Source of the DNA: Blastomonas natatoria
GTDB taxonomy: Bacteria > Pseudomonadota > Alphaproteobacteria > Sphingomonadales > Sphingomonadaceae
Direction of reading: 5' to 3'
NCBI RefSeq assembly: GCF_003201955.1
Contig: NZ_QJJM01000003.1
Span: 62,001 to 126,000 of the forward strand
DNA: 64,000 bases
Below, piece after piece: positions 8,379 through 15,600 of the stretch. Both the position numbers and the translations under genes were made by a program. The notes under the pieces were generated by a model. That model did not search any database and had not been told where the DNA came from. It worked only from the letters and a program-made list of their open reading frames with translations. Positions within the stretch are counted from its first letter, which is position 1. Each line of letters opens with the position of its first letter.

Positions 8379-9938
8379 ATGAGCATGATTGCCGAGATGG
8401 TGGCGCGCGGCGCTGCTGCGACCCCGCAAAAGACCGCGCTGATCCAGGATGACGAGGCGCTCGATTATGCGACGCTGCATGATCTGACCCGCCGCTGCGT
8501 TGCGGCACTCAAGGCGAGCGGCATCGGCAAGGGCGACCGGGTGGCGTTTCTCGGCCTCAACCATATCGATTATGTCATCCTGCTGATCGCCGCGTTGCGC
8601 CTCGGGGCGGTGACGGTGGCGGTCAACTGGCGGCTGGTGCCGCGCGAGATCGCCTATATCGTTCAGGACGCCGGCGCGCGCCTGCTGCTGACGCAATCGG
8701 CGGTGCTGGACAATGCGCTGGCGGTGCGCGGCGAGGCGGGGCTGGAGACGATCCTGCTCAGCGATGGCGCATTCGAAGGACGGCACGATTTTCGCACCTG
8801 GCTGCAGGGCTTTGCGGCGGATGACAGCGTTGCAGCGCTGGACCCGGCGGATGTCGCGGTGCAGCTCTACACCTCGGGTACCACGGGGCACCCCAAGGGG
8901 GCGCTGCTCACGCATGGCAGCCTTACGGCCTCACTGAGCCAGGGCCGCAAGATCGGCGAGGACTGGGCAGCCTGGTGGCCGAGCGACGTGTCGCTGGTGG
9001 CGATGCCGCTCTTCCATATCGGTGGCACCGCCTGGGTGATGCAGACGCTGAACGGCGGCGGCACCGGGGTGATCCTTGCCCAGCCCGATATCGCCGCGAT
9101 CATCGCCACGGTGCAGCAGCATGGCATCACCAAGATGTTCGCGGTGCCCGCCGTGCTCAACATGATTCTGAACCATCCCGATGCCGCAGGCGCGGATTTC
9201 TCTTCGATGCGGGTGCTTCCATATGGCGCGTCGCCCATCCCGCTCGACGTGCTCAGCCGCTCGATGCAGATGTTCCCGAATGCTGAGTTCGTGCAGATGT
9301 ATGGCGCGACCGAGACCAGTGGGACGATCGTCTATCTGCCGCCCGAGGATCATGATGTCGCGGGCACACCCCGGATGAAGGGCTGCGGCAAGCCGTTCCC
9401 GGATGTCGAATTGCGCATCGTCGGCGAGGACGGGCAGGACCGCGCGCCAGGCGAGGTCGGCGAGGTCTGGGTGCGCGCGCCGCTGGTGATGGCGGGCTAT
9501 CACAACCTGCCCGAGGCCAATGCCAGCGCCTTTGTCCAGGGCTGGTACCGCACCGGTGACGCGGCCTATCGCGATGCCGACGGCTATCTGTATCTGTATG
9601 ACCGGGTGAAGGACATGATCGTCTCGGGCGGGGAGAATATCTATCCCGCCGAGGTCGAGAACGCGCTGCACCACCACCCTGCCGTGCGTGACTGCGCCGT
9701 CATTGGCGTGCCCGATCCGCGCTGGGGCGAGGCGGTGAAGGCAATCGTGGTGCTGAAGGACGGCGAGGCGGTGGAGGCGGACGCCCTGATCGCCTTTGCG
9801 CGCACGCACATCGCCGGGTTCAAATGCCCCAAAAGCGTGGATTTCGTATCCGAACTGCCACGCAACCCTTCGGGCAAGATATTCAAGAAGGAATTGCGCA
9901 AGCTCTACTGGCAGGAGGGCGAGCGGCAGATCGGCTAG
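8379..9938 (+). CDS. Acyl-CoA synthetase (AMP-forming)
   Basis: A 519-residue AMP-dependent ligase that adenylates a carboxylic acid and transfers it to CoA. Motifs in order: the phosphate loop YTSGTTGHPKG (about 164-174), the YGATET adenine motif, GWYRTGD, the DRVKDMIVSGGENIYP hinge region, and the C-terminal lysine in NPSGKIFKKEL. The ATG at 8379 lies 4 bases after the oxygenase stop and gives MSMIAEMV, the expected start; ATG 8385 is an alternative. Tight spacing suggests co-expression with the oxygenase. The acid is probably a fragment produced by cleavage; chain type cannot be told. Confidence 0.9.
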   Translation: MSMIAEMVARGAAATPQKTALIQDDEALDYATLHDLTRRCVAALKASGIGKGDRVAFLGLNHIDYVILLIAALRLGAVTVAVNWRLVPREIAYIVQDAGARLLLTQSAVLDNALAVRGEAGLETILLSDGAFEGRHDFRTWLQGFAADDSVAALDPADVAVQLYTSGTTGHPKGALLTHGSLTASLSQGRKIGEDWAAWWPSDVSLVAMPLFHIGGTAWVMQTLNGGGTGVILAQPDIAAIIATVQQHGITKMFAVPAVLNMILNHPDAAGADFSSMRVLPYGASPIPLDVLSRSMQMFPNAEFVQMYGATETSGTIVYLPPEDHDVAGTPRMKGCGKPFPDVELRIVGEDGQDRAPGEVGEVWVRAPLVMAGYHNLPEANASAFVQGWYRTGDAAYRDADGYLYLYDRVKDMIVSGGENIYPAEVENALHHHPAVRDCAVIGVPDPRWGEAVKAIVVLKDGEAVEADALIAFARTHIAGFKCPKSVDFVSELPRNPSGKIFKKELRKLYWQEGERQIG

Positions 9939-9958
9939 CGTTTCATAGTCATCCCCTC

Positions 9959-10025
9959 CCGTTTGTCCCGAGCGAAGTCGAGGGACGTATGCACGACGTC
10001 CCTCGACTTCGCTCGGGACAAACGG
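9959..10025. repeat. Palindromic intergenic repeat, family A, copy 2 (perfect)
   Basis: Two perfect 29-base inverted arms (9959-9987 and 9997-10025) flank a 9-base spacer. The core is identical to the copies at 933, 11067 and 58439. It lies between the acyl-CoA synthetase and the CurA-like reductase and ends 29 bases before the reductase start codon, so it would form a strong hairpin in a shared transcript. Confidence 0.92.
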
Positions 10026-10054
10026 ATTTTTCCGAGCTTGAACAGGAGCAAACC

Positions 10055-11053
10055 ATGACCACCACCCGCCAATGGCTGATCGCAGGCCGCCCCCGTGGCC
10101 GCCCGGTGCAAGACAGCGATTTCGAACTCGTCACGCGCGAGCTGCCGCCGCCCGCACCTGGCCAGATGCTGCTCAGGACGCATTATCTGGGCTTCGATCC
10201 GGCGCAGAAGGGCTGGATGGAGAATATCGCCGATTATGTCGCGCCGACCGAGATCGGCGAAGTGATGCGCGGATCGGGCATTTCAGAGGTGATCGAATCG
10301 AACCAGGCCAAGTTCCCCGTCGGCACGATGGTGATCGGGTCGACCGGCTGGACCGAATATCACCTTTCGGACGGGGAAGGGCTGGTTCCGTGCGATCCTG
10401 AATTGCCGCCGACCGCGATGATGTCGGTGCTCGGCACCACGGGTCTGACGGCCTATTGCGGGCTGTTCAAGATCGGCAAGCCGGTTGCGGGCGATACCGT
10501 GCTGGTCTCTGGCGCCGCCGGGGCGACCGGATCGGTGGTCGGCCAGCTGGCGAAGATCGCCGGGTGCCGCGTCGTCGGCATCGCGGGCGGCGCAGACAAA
10601 TGCGCCTGGCTCGTCGAGGAAGCAGGCTATGATGCCGCGATCGATTACAAGGCGGGCGGCGTGCGCGAGGCGATCCGGCAGCATTGTCCGCGCGGGGTCG
10701 ATGTCATCTTCGACAATGTTGGCGGGGCGATTCTCGACGACATGCTCAGCCAGATTGCGACGAATGCGCGCGTCGTCATCTGCGGCGGCATCAGCCGCTA
10801 CGAGACCGGACAGATGCCCGCCGGGCCGCAGAACTATTTCAACCTCATATTCCGTCGCGCCACGATGACCGGCTTCATCGTGCTCGACTGGGCAGCGGAA
10901 TTCCCGGTAATCCGCAAGCGGCTGGCAGGCTTCGTCAAGGACGGGCGGCTGACCTATCGCGAGGACATTCAGCACGGCTTCGAGAACGCGCCGCAGACGA
11001 TGCAGCGGCTGTTCTCCGGCGCGAACCGGGGCAAGCAGATGCTCAAACTGTAG
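10055..11053 (+). CDS. CurA-like NADP-dependent oxidoreductase (double-bond reductase)
   Basis: A 332-residue zinc-independent medium-chain dehydrogenase/reductase. The N-terminal GroES-like part starts MTTTRQWLIAGRPRG. The Rossmann part has SGAAGATGSVVGQLAK near 150-165, and IFDNVGG follows. The family reduces alpha,beta-unsaturated ketones with NADPH (curcumin reductase, 2-alkenal reductase). ATG 10055 is preceded by AGGAG; the open frame upstream reads through the palindromic repeat and is rejected. Palindromes bracket the gene. It is the last gene of the rightward wing and a paralogue of the fragment at 1-103. Confidence 0.87.
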   Translation: MTTTRQWLIAGRPRGRPVQDSDFELVTRELPPPAPGQMLLRTHYLGFDPAQKGWMENIADYVAPTEIGEVMRGSGISEVIESNQAKFPVGTMVIGSTGWTEYHLSDGEGLVPCDPELPPTAMMSVLGTTGLTAYCGLFKIGKPVAGDTVLVSGAAGATGSVVGQLAKIAGCRVVGIAGGADKCAWLVEEAGYDAAIDYKAGGVREAIRQHCPRGVDVIFDNVGGAILDDMLSQIATNARVVICGGISRYETGQMPAGPQNYFNLIFRRATMTGFIVLDWAAEFPVIRKRLAGFVKDGRLTYREDIQHGFENAPQTMQRLFSGANRGKQMLKL

Positions 11054-11066
11054 CAGCACCCCCTTC

Positions 11067-11130
11067 CCGTTTGTCCCGAGCTTGTCGAGGGACGTGGGCG
11101 CAGGTCCCTCGACAGGCTCGGGACAAACGG
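11067..11130. repeat. Palindromic intergenic repeat, family A, copy 3
   Basis: Inverted arms at 11067-11094 and 11103-11130 share the GTTTGTCCCGAG and GTCGAGGGAC core with the other copies, with variants in the middle (cttgtc and aggctc). It starts 13 bases after the CurA-like reductase stop and may also serve as a transcript end. Confidence 0.85.
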
Positions 11131-11401
11131 ATTTGGTCAAAGGTTTCCGCGCAATAGCCGAGCTATAGGTGCTAAAAGCGCAACTTTGTTGCGATGCACA
11201 ACTCCTATTGAGATTCTAAGGTACTGAAATTAAACGGTGCACAAGCCTAATTGCAAAATCTGCATCTAGCCTCGCGAAAATATCATTCGCAGACGCAGCA
11301 TTGCGTATTGAAACCTATCAATCGCACGCTTAAATGGCGGTCACAAGAATACCGCCCATAAGGGGCCAACGTCCTCCCCCGCGATTGAAAGGAATGTCAT
11401 C

Positions 11402-11674
11402 ATGAACCTTCGTTCCGCACTGCTCGGCGCCGTTCTCCTGGCCGCCACCGCCGCTCCCGCCTTCGCGCAGGACGACGCCCTGATCTCGAAGAACCAGACC
11501 ATCTACGACGCCGAAGGCAAGCGCGTCGGCAAGGTGACCCGCGTTCTCGAAGACGGCTCGGCCCTGGTCATCTACAAGGGCAAGGTCGTGCGCATCGGCG
11601 CCTCGACCCTTACCGCTGGCGACGGCAAGGTTTCGACCTCGCTGTCGAAGAAGGAACTTGCCCGTCTGGATTGA
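11402..11674 (+). CDS. Small secreted protein of unknown function
   Basis: A 90-residue protein with a clear signal peptide (hydrophobic LLGAVLLAATAAPAFA, cleavage before QDD), leaving about 68 residues. The mature part reads as short beta-strands (TIYDAEGKRVGKVTRVLEDGS, in part resembling a PRC-barrel-like fold), but I do not recognise a named family. AAAGGAA lies upstream of ATG 11402 and a strong terminator downstream, so it is probably a single-gene transcript. The 270 bases upstream are AT-rich and probably hold its promoter. Confidence 0.75.
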   Translation: MNLRSALLGAVLLAATAAPAFAQDDALISKNQTIYDAEGKRVGKVTRVLEDGSALVIYKGKVVRIGASTLTAGDGKVSTSLSKKELARLD

Positions 11675-11696
11675 TCCTCTCGATCCATGACACCCG

Positions 11697-11734
11697 AAAA
11701 GGCCGGGGAAGCATAGCGCTTCTCCGGCCTTTTT
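11697..11734 (+). terminator. Strong intrinsic terminator
   Basis: A 16-base stem (11697-11712 with 11718-11733, one G-U pair, 5-base loop) starts with AAAA and ends in TTTTT. It lies 22 bases after the small secreted protein gene and, because of the flanking A and T runs, could work in both directions. Confidence 0.88.
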
Positions 11735-11834
11735 CGTGTGTGCGTCGCGCGCTGCCAAGCCTGCCGTAGCGTCAGGCGAAACCCGCGCCCAAAGCCACTT
11801 TTCTTTTGCGCGCAAAGCCGTTTAAGGTTCGGGC

Positions 11835-12704
11835 ATGAAACCGACTGGACCCTCTTCGCAGACCTATTTCTCGCAGCGGCTGCGGCTGCATTATGCCGAT
11901 TGGGGCAATGAGGATGCCCCGCCGCTGATCCTGGTGCATGGCGGCGAGGACCATTGCCGCTCGTGGGACTGGGTGGCGAGCGAGCTGCAGCAAGACTGGC
12001 ATGTCATCGCGCCCGACTTGCGCGGCCATGGCGATTCGCAATGGACCGCCGACGGCAACTATCCGATCATGAACTTCGTCTACGACCTGTCGCAGCTGGT
12101 CGAACAGTTCGGCTATGATCAGGTGACCATCGTCTCGCACTCGCTCGGCGGCAATACCGCTTTGCGCTATGCCGGGCTTTACCCGGAAAAGGTGCGCAAG
12201 ATCGTCGCGATCGAGGGGCTGGGCCCATCACCGAAGATGATCGAGGAGCGCAACGCCACCCCGGTGCACGAACACTGGCGCAAATGGTATGCCGACAAGC
12301 GCGCCAAGGCGACGCGCAAGCACCGCGAATATGACAGCTTCGAGGAAGCGCTGTCGCGGATGCACGCGGAAAACAGCTATCTCACCGCCGATCAGGCGCG
12401 GCACCTGTGCGAACACGCCGTGATCCGCAACGAGAACGGCACCTATAGCTGGAAGTTCGACCCGCATATCCGCATCTGGCCGATCCTCGACATTCCGCCC
12501 GAGCACATGCACCAGCTATGGCAGCGCATCACCTGCCCGACGCTCTTGTGCTGGGGCGAGAAGAGCTGGGCCTCCGACCCCGAGGCCGATGGCCGAATGG
12601 AGCTGTTCCAGAACGCGCGGCTCGCCAAATTCGCCGATGCCGGACACTGGCTGCACCATGACCAGTTCGACCGGTTCATGGCCGAACTGAAGGGCTTTTT
12701 GTGA
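11835..12704 (+). CDS. Alpha/beta-hydrolase
   Basis: A 289-residue alpha/beta-hydrolase fold enzyme without a signal peptide. The oxyanion-hole HGGEDH is at 35-40, DLRGHGDS at 61-68, the nucleophile elbow SHSLGG puts Ser103 in place, and His271 (DAGHWLH) completes the catalytic set. An acid residue is expected in the SWASDPEAD region. The stop overlaps the next gene as TGATG, so the two are co-translated. The reaction (ester, lactone or C-C bond hydrolysis) cannot be told. Confidence 0.85.
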   Translation: MKPTGPSSQTYFSQRLRLHYADWGNEDAPPLILVHGGEDHCRSWDWVASELQQDWHVIAPDLRGHGDSQWTADGNYPIMNFVYDLSQLVEQFGYDQVTIVSHSLGGNTALRYAGLYPEKVRKIVAIEGLGPSPKMIEERNATPVHEHWRKWYADKRAKATRKHREYDSFEEALSRMHAENSYLTADQARHLCEHAVIRNENGTYSWKFDPHIRIWPILDIPPEHMHQLWQRITCPTLLCWGEKSWASDPEADGRMELFQNARLAKFADAGHWLHHDQFDRFMAELKGFL

Positions 12705-13504
12705 TGCAGCAGGCGAGCGATTTCCTCACCGAATGCGACCGGATTCATGCGCTCGTTGCGCCGCTGGACGAGGCGGTGCTGGCGACACCGAGCGCGTTCA
12801 AGGGCTGGACGATCAGCGATGTCATCGGCCATCTGCACGTCTGGAACCAGGCGGCGCAGCTCTCGCTCAAGGACGAGGATGCGTTCAAGGGCTTCATGCG
12901 GCAGGTCGGCGGCATCATCGCCAAGGGCGGGGACCTCAACAGCTTCGAGCGCGTCTGGCTCGATGGCCTGACCGGCCAGGCACTGATTGCGCAATGGGCC
13001 GAGACCTATCGCGCGGTCGCCGCCGATTTCGCCGAAGCCGACCCCGCGCAGCGCGTGCCCTGGGCCGGGCCGAGCATGAGCGCGCGCTCGTCGATCACCG
13101 CGCGGCTGATGGAAAGCTGGGCGCATGCCCAGGCGATCTTCGACGTGCTGGGGGTGGATCGCGAGAATGGCGATGCGCTGAAGAATATCTGCGTGCTCGG
13201 GCTCAACACCTATGGCTGGACCTTCAAAAACCGCAAACTGGAGCCGCCCCAGCCGGTGCCGCAACTGCGCCTCACCGCGCCGTCGGGCGAATTGTGGGTC
13301 TTCGGCGAACCGGCGGACGGCGAGCTGATCGAGGGCGATGCGGAGCAATTCTGCCAGGTCGTCACGCAGACGCGCAACATCGCGGACACGTCGCTCAAGC
13401 TGACGGGTCCCAATGCCACTGCCTGGATGGCTATCGCGCAATGCTTTGCGGGCGCCCCAGTCGACCCGCCCGCGCCGGGGGTGCGGCGGAAGGCTGAGGC
13501 ATAG
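12704..13504 (+). CDS. DinB-like metal-binding protein (TIGR03084-type)
   Basis: A 266-residue protein that resembles the mycothiol-dependent maleylpyruvate isomerase/DinB four-helix group. The N-terminal half has FKGWTISDVIGHLHVWN, where the histidine is a typical metal ligand, and MESWAHAQAIFD supplies another. The C-terminal half is a separate domain. GTG 12701 is possible, but ATG 12704 is chosen because it overlaps the hydrolase stop as TGATG. The function of this family is not known to me; coupling to the hydrolase suggests a shared pathway. Confidence 0.75.
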   Translation: MQQASDFLTECDRIHALVAPLDEAVLATPSAFKGWTISDVIGHLHVWNQAAQLSLKDEDAFKGFMRQVGGIIAKGGDLNSFERVWLDGLTGQALIAQWAETYRAVAADFAEADPAQRVPWAGPSMSARSSITARLMESWAHAQAIFDVLGVDRENGDALKNICVLGLNTYGWTFKNRKLEPPQPVPQLRLTAPSGELWVFGEPADGELIEGDAEQFCQVVTQTRNIADTSLKLTGPNATAWMAIAQCFAGAPVDPPAPGVRRKAEA

Positions 13505-14066
13505 CGCACACCTCCGCTCTCTCCCGTTGAGCTTCGCTCGCCTGCGGCTCAGGGGAGAGAAACGAAGGCTTGACAGCCCGCTGCCTAGCCGAAGTTGAGA
13601 GGGGCCAGCGAGGGTCGGTTTTGTTTGGCCAGGGCAGGGCAGCGCATTCCCCCCTCCCAACCCTCCCCCCTGAAGGGGAGAGGGCTATAGGCTCCACCCG
13701 CCATCCGCACCCCCTGCCCCTCCCTGAAAGGGAGGGGCAGGGGGTGGGTCATTCACGCGCGCCTTGGTGCACCCCCGGCGGGCTACCGCGTACCCACCCC
13801 AAACCCCTCCCTTGCAGGGAGGGGAACGCGCATCGCGCAGCCTCTCCATGAACACGCCCGCCCCTTCGCGCCTTCGCGTCTTCGCGTGCAAAATCAGGTT
13901 CACGAGAAGCCCGCGAAGTTGAAGGACCCGCGCCCACGCTGGCCATATAGCGGGGCCTTCGACAAGCTCAGGCTGAGCGGGAATGGTGCGGGTAGGACCA
14001 AGAATTTGCAAATACCTGAGAAGTGCAAATATTGCTCTTGTTCGGATTCTCTCCTAACCTCGGCCC
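13505..14066. other. Gene-free stretch rich in palindromes
   Basis: I see no credible gene in these 562 bases. They hold several intergenic repeats: a CTCTCCC-type inverted pair around 13521-13559, the GGGAGGGG pyrimidine/purine blocks at 13650-13830 including one perfect hairpin, direct repeats of CTTCGCG near 13864-13885, and at 13958-13985 a half-element resembling one arm of the family A palindromes. The mixture looks like a landing zone for repeats between two transcription units. Confidence 0.7.
13708..13746. repeat. Perfect 18-base hairpin repeat
   Basis: Left arm 13708-13725 and right arm 13729-13746 are exact inverted complements with a 3-base loop GAA. The arm is pyrimidine-rich on one side (CACCCCCTGCCCCTCCCT). 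Related purine-rich blocks occur at 13800-13825, 17215-17240 and inside bchB (30840-30925). Confidence 0.9.
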
Positions 14067-14630
14067 ATGAGAAATCTCGGTTTCCTTCTTGCGCTATTGA
14101 TCATCGCCGGATTTATGCTGGTGCAAAGAAACGATGGTCCCAATTCTAGACGAATGAAGGCGACTGAAAGCTATCTTGTTTTTGATATCAGGCCGTTCGG
14201 TGACATACCGTATATGGCTTTCATCCATCCCATCGATCGCCAGCGTGCTCTGGAGCGGCCGGAGTCACTCGATTATGTCGAGCCTTGCACACGAAAAAAG
14301 ACAATTGATGGGTATGAGGTGAGCGAACTACTTCCAACCGATCAGTGCGTCCATATGGAACCTGCCAAAGTCTGGCGCGGTGAATGGGTCGCACAGTATG
14401 AACACACGGTTTTCTGTCCTGCTGATGCCGAACAAACTCAATGCCCGATTCCCAACGACAGAATATGGCTGAGCGGCGCAACCAGTGGAGAAATCGGCAA
14501 TCGCTATCTGGTTTCATTTGTCGGCAGAAAGACAAAATATCCCGGCGGCTACGGCCATTTTGGCCTATATCACTCCGAAATCATCGTTGACCGAATGATC
14601 TCTCAGGAGCTGCTTTCGGCCATAGAATAG
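14067..14630 (+). CDS. Hypothetical membrane-anchored or exported protein
   Basis: A 187-residue protein that I do not recognise. The N-terminus (MRNLGFLLALLIIAGFMLV) is a signal anchor or uncleaved signal peptide. The rest is soluble, with Cys at about 80, 94, 117 and 126, which could form disulphides in the periplasm. Codon use is clearly AT-richer than the neighbours (many AAA, ATT and TCT codons), which suggests transfer from outside. It sits alone between a repeat-rich stretch and the convergent crtC gene. Confidence 0.65.
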   Translation: MRNLGFLLALLIIAGFMLVQRNDGPNSRRMKATESYLVFDIRPFGDIPYMAFIHPIDRQRALERPESLDYVEPCTRKKTIDGYEVSELLPTDQCVHMEPAKVWRGEWVAQYEHTVFCPADAEQTQCPIPNDRIWLSGATSGEIGNRYLVSFVGRKTKYPGGYGHFGLYHSEIIVDRMISQELLSAIE

Positions 14631-14694
14631 TGATCTTCCGTCCAAGCTATCGCCCGCACCGGATGGCGCTCTCCACTCCCCCAAAAGCCGCCCC

Positions 14695-15600
14695 TTACCC
14701 CCGCCTCGGCATCCTAAACGGCAGCATCAGCTTCACGATCCACTTCTCGAGCCGGTCGAGCGACAGGCTCTCGTGCACCGCTTCGGCCTGCTCGCCAAAC
14801 AGGCGCGTCTTGAGCGCGGTGCGTGAATAGAAGGGCGTGTCCTCCCACGTGCGGCGGATTTCGACCGGGGCACCTGCATCCGCCCTCGTGATGCGCGGCA
14901 TGCGCCACAGGGTCTTGGGCAGCACGCGTTCGGGGGGCAGTTCGACCTCGCTGATCGTGCCGTCCTCGGCGAAGCGCAGGCCCATGGCGAAGCGGCTGGC
15001 GTCGCGGCGCTGGCCTTCATAGAGCACCACCGAATCGCGGCCCAGATGCGCGCGCGACCAGTGCCAGTCGGAGAAACCGCGCTCGAGCGGCTCGATCCCG
15101 GCATTGCTGTCGATATAGCCCTCGCCGCGCCAGCTCAAACCGGGGCTCTTCATGTCGACCTCTATCGCCGCGCGCGGGGCGATCGGACGCCAGGCATGAT
15201 GGCCTTCGAGGTCGAGCGGCCAGGCGGTCTGCGGCATCATGTGCGGATAGACGCGGATCGTGCCGCGCACCCGGCGCGGGATCGGCGCGGTGATTTCCAT
15301 CAGATCGATGCGCAGGCTGGTGCCGTCCCAGTGCATCGAGCTGGGGCCGATGACGAGATGGTCGTGATCGCGCGCCAGATGCTTCGACCCACGCTCGGTC
15401 ATGCACCAGCCACCGCCGGGGCCGTAGAGCGCGACGTTCATCGCGATATGGTTGTTCGGATCGCCGCGCCCCGACCAGTGGTAATAGGGCGAGAACACGC
15501 TGCCGATGAACGCGATGATGGTGAGGCCGTGTTTTCCGTCGTCGCTCAGCGCGTCGATATACCACCAGGCATAGCCGCCCGGCGGGACGACCGCATCGAA
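14695..15600 (-). CDS. crtC: Hydroxyneurosporene synthase / carotenoid 1,2-hydratase CrtC (start unresolved)
   Basis: CrtC adds water to the 1,2 double bond of acyclic carotenoids (spheroidene and spirilloxanthin routes). Family motifs are clear: GGYAWWYIDALSDDG, GLTIIAFIGSVFSPYYHWSGRG, NVALYGPGG, SKHLARDHDHLVIGPS, GYIDSNAG and RGFSDWHWSRAH. The conserved start coincides with the 3' end of crtD, and in this frame there is no ATG, GTG or TTG between about 15744 and 15500. The nearest in-frame candidates are GTG 15747 (200 bases into crtD), a CTG at 15549 that overlaps the crtD stop as CTGA, and GTG 15498, which would delete conserved residues. The coordinate given is where homology begins, not a proven start. 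Confidence 0.8.
   Translation of the reverse strand, partial: FDAVVPPGGYAWWYIDALSDDGKHGLTIIAFIGSVFSPYYHWSGRGDPNNHIAMNVALYGPGGGWCMTERGSKHLARDHDHLVIGPSSMHWDGTSLRIDLMEITAPIPRRVRGTIRVYPHMMPQTAWPLDLEGHHAWRPIAPRAAIEVDMKSPGLSWRGEGYIDSNAGIEPLERGFSDWHWSRAHLGRDSVVLYEGQRRDASRFAMGLRFAEDGTISEVELPPERVLPKTLWRMPRITRADAGAPVEIRRTWEDTPFYSRTALKTRLFGEQAEAVHESLSLDRLEKWIVKLMLPFRMPRRG

Noticed and set aside
11131-11401. A possible small RNA in the AT-rich interval with two TGCACAA direct repeats
   Set aside because: No convincing promoter-terminator pair within it; the features fit the promoter region of the small secreted protein.
13570-13851. Short open frames in the 13505-14066 interval
   Set aside because: They run through palindromic repeats, have no ribosome sites and show low-complexity Pro/Arg translations.
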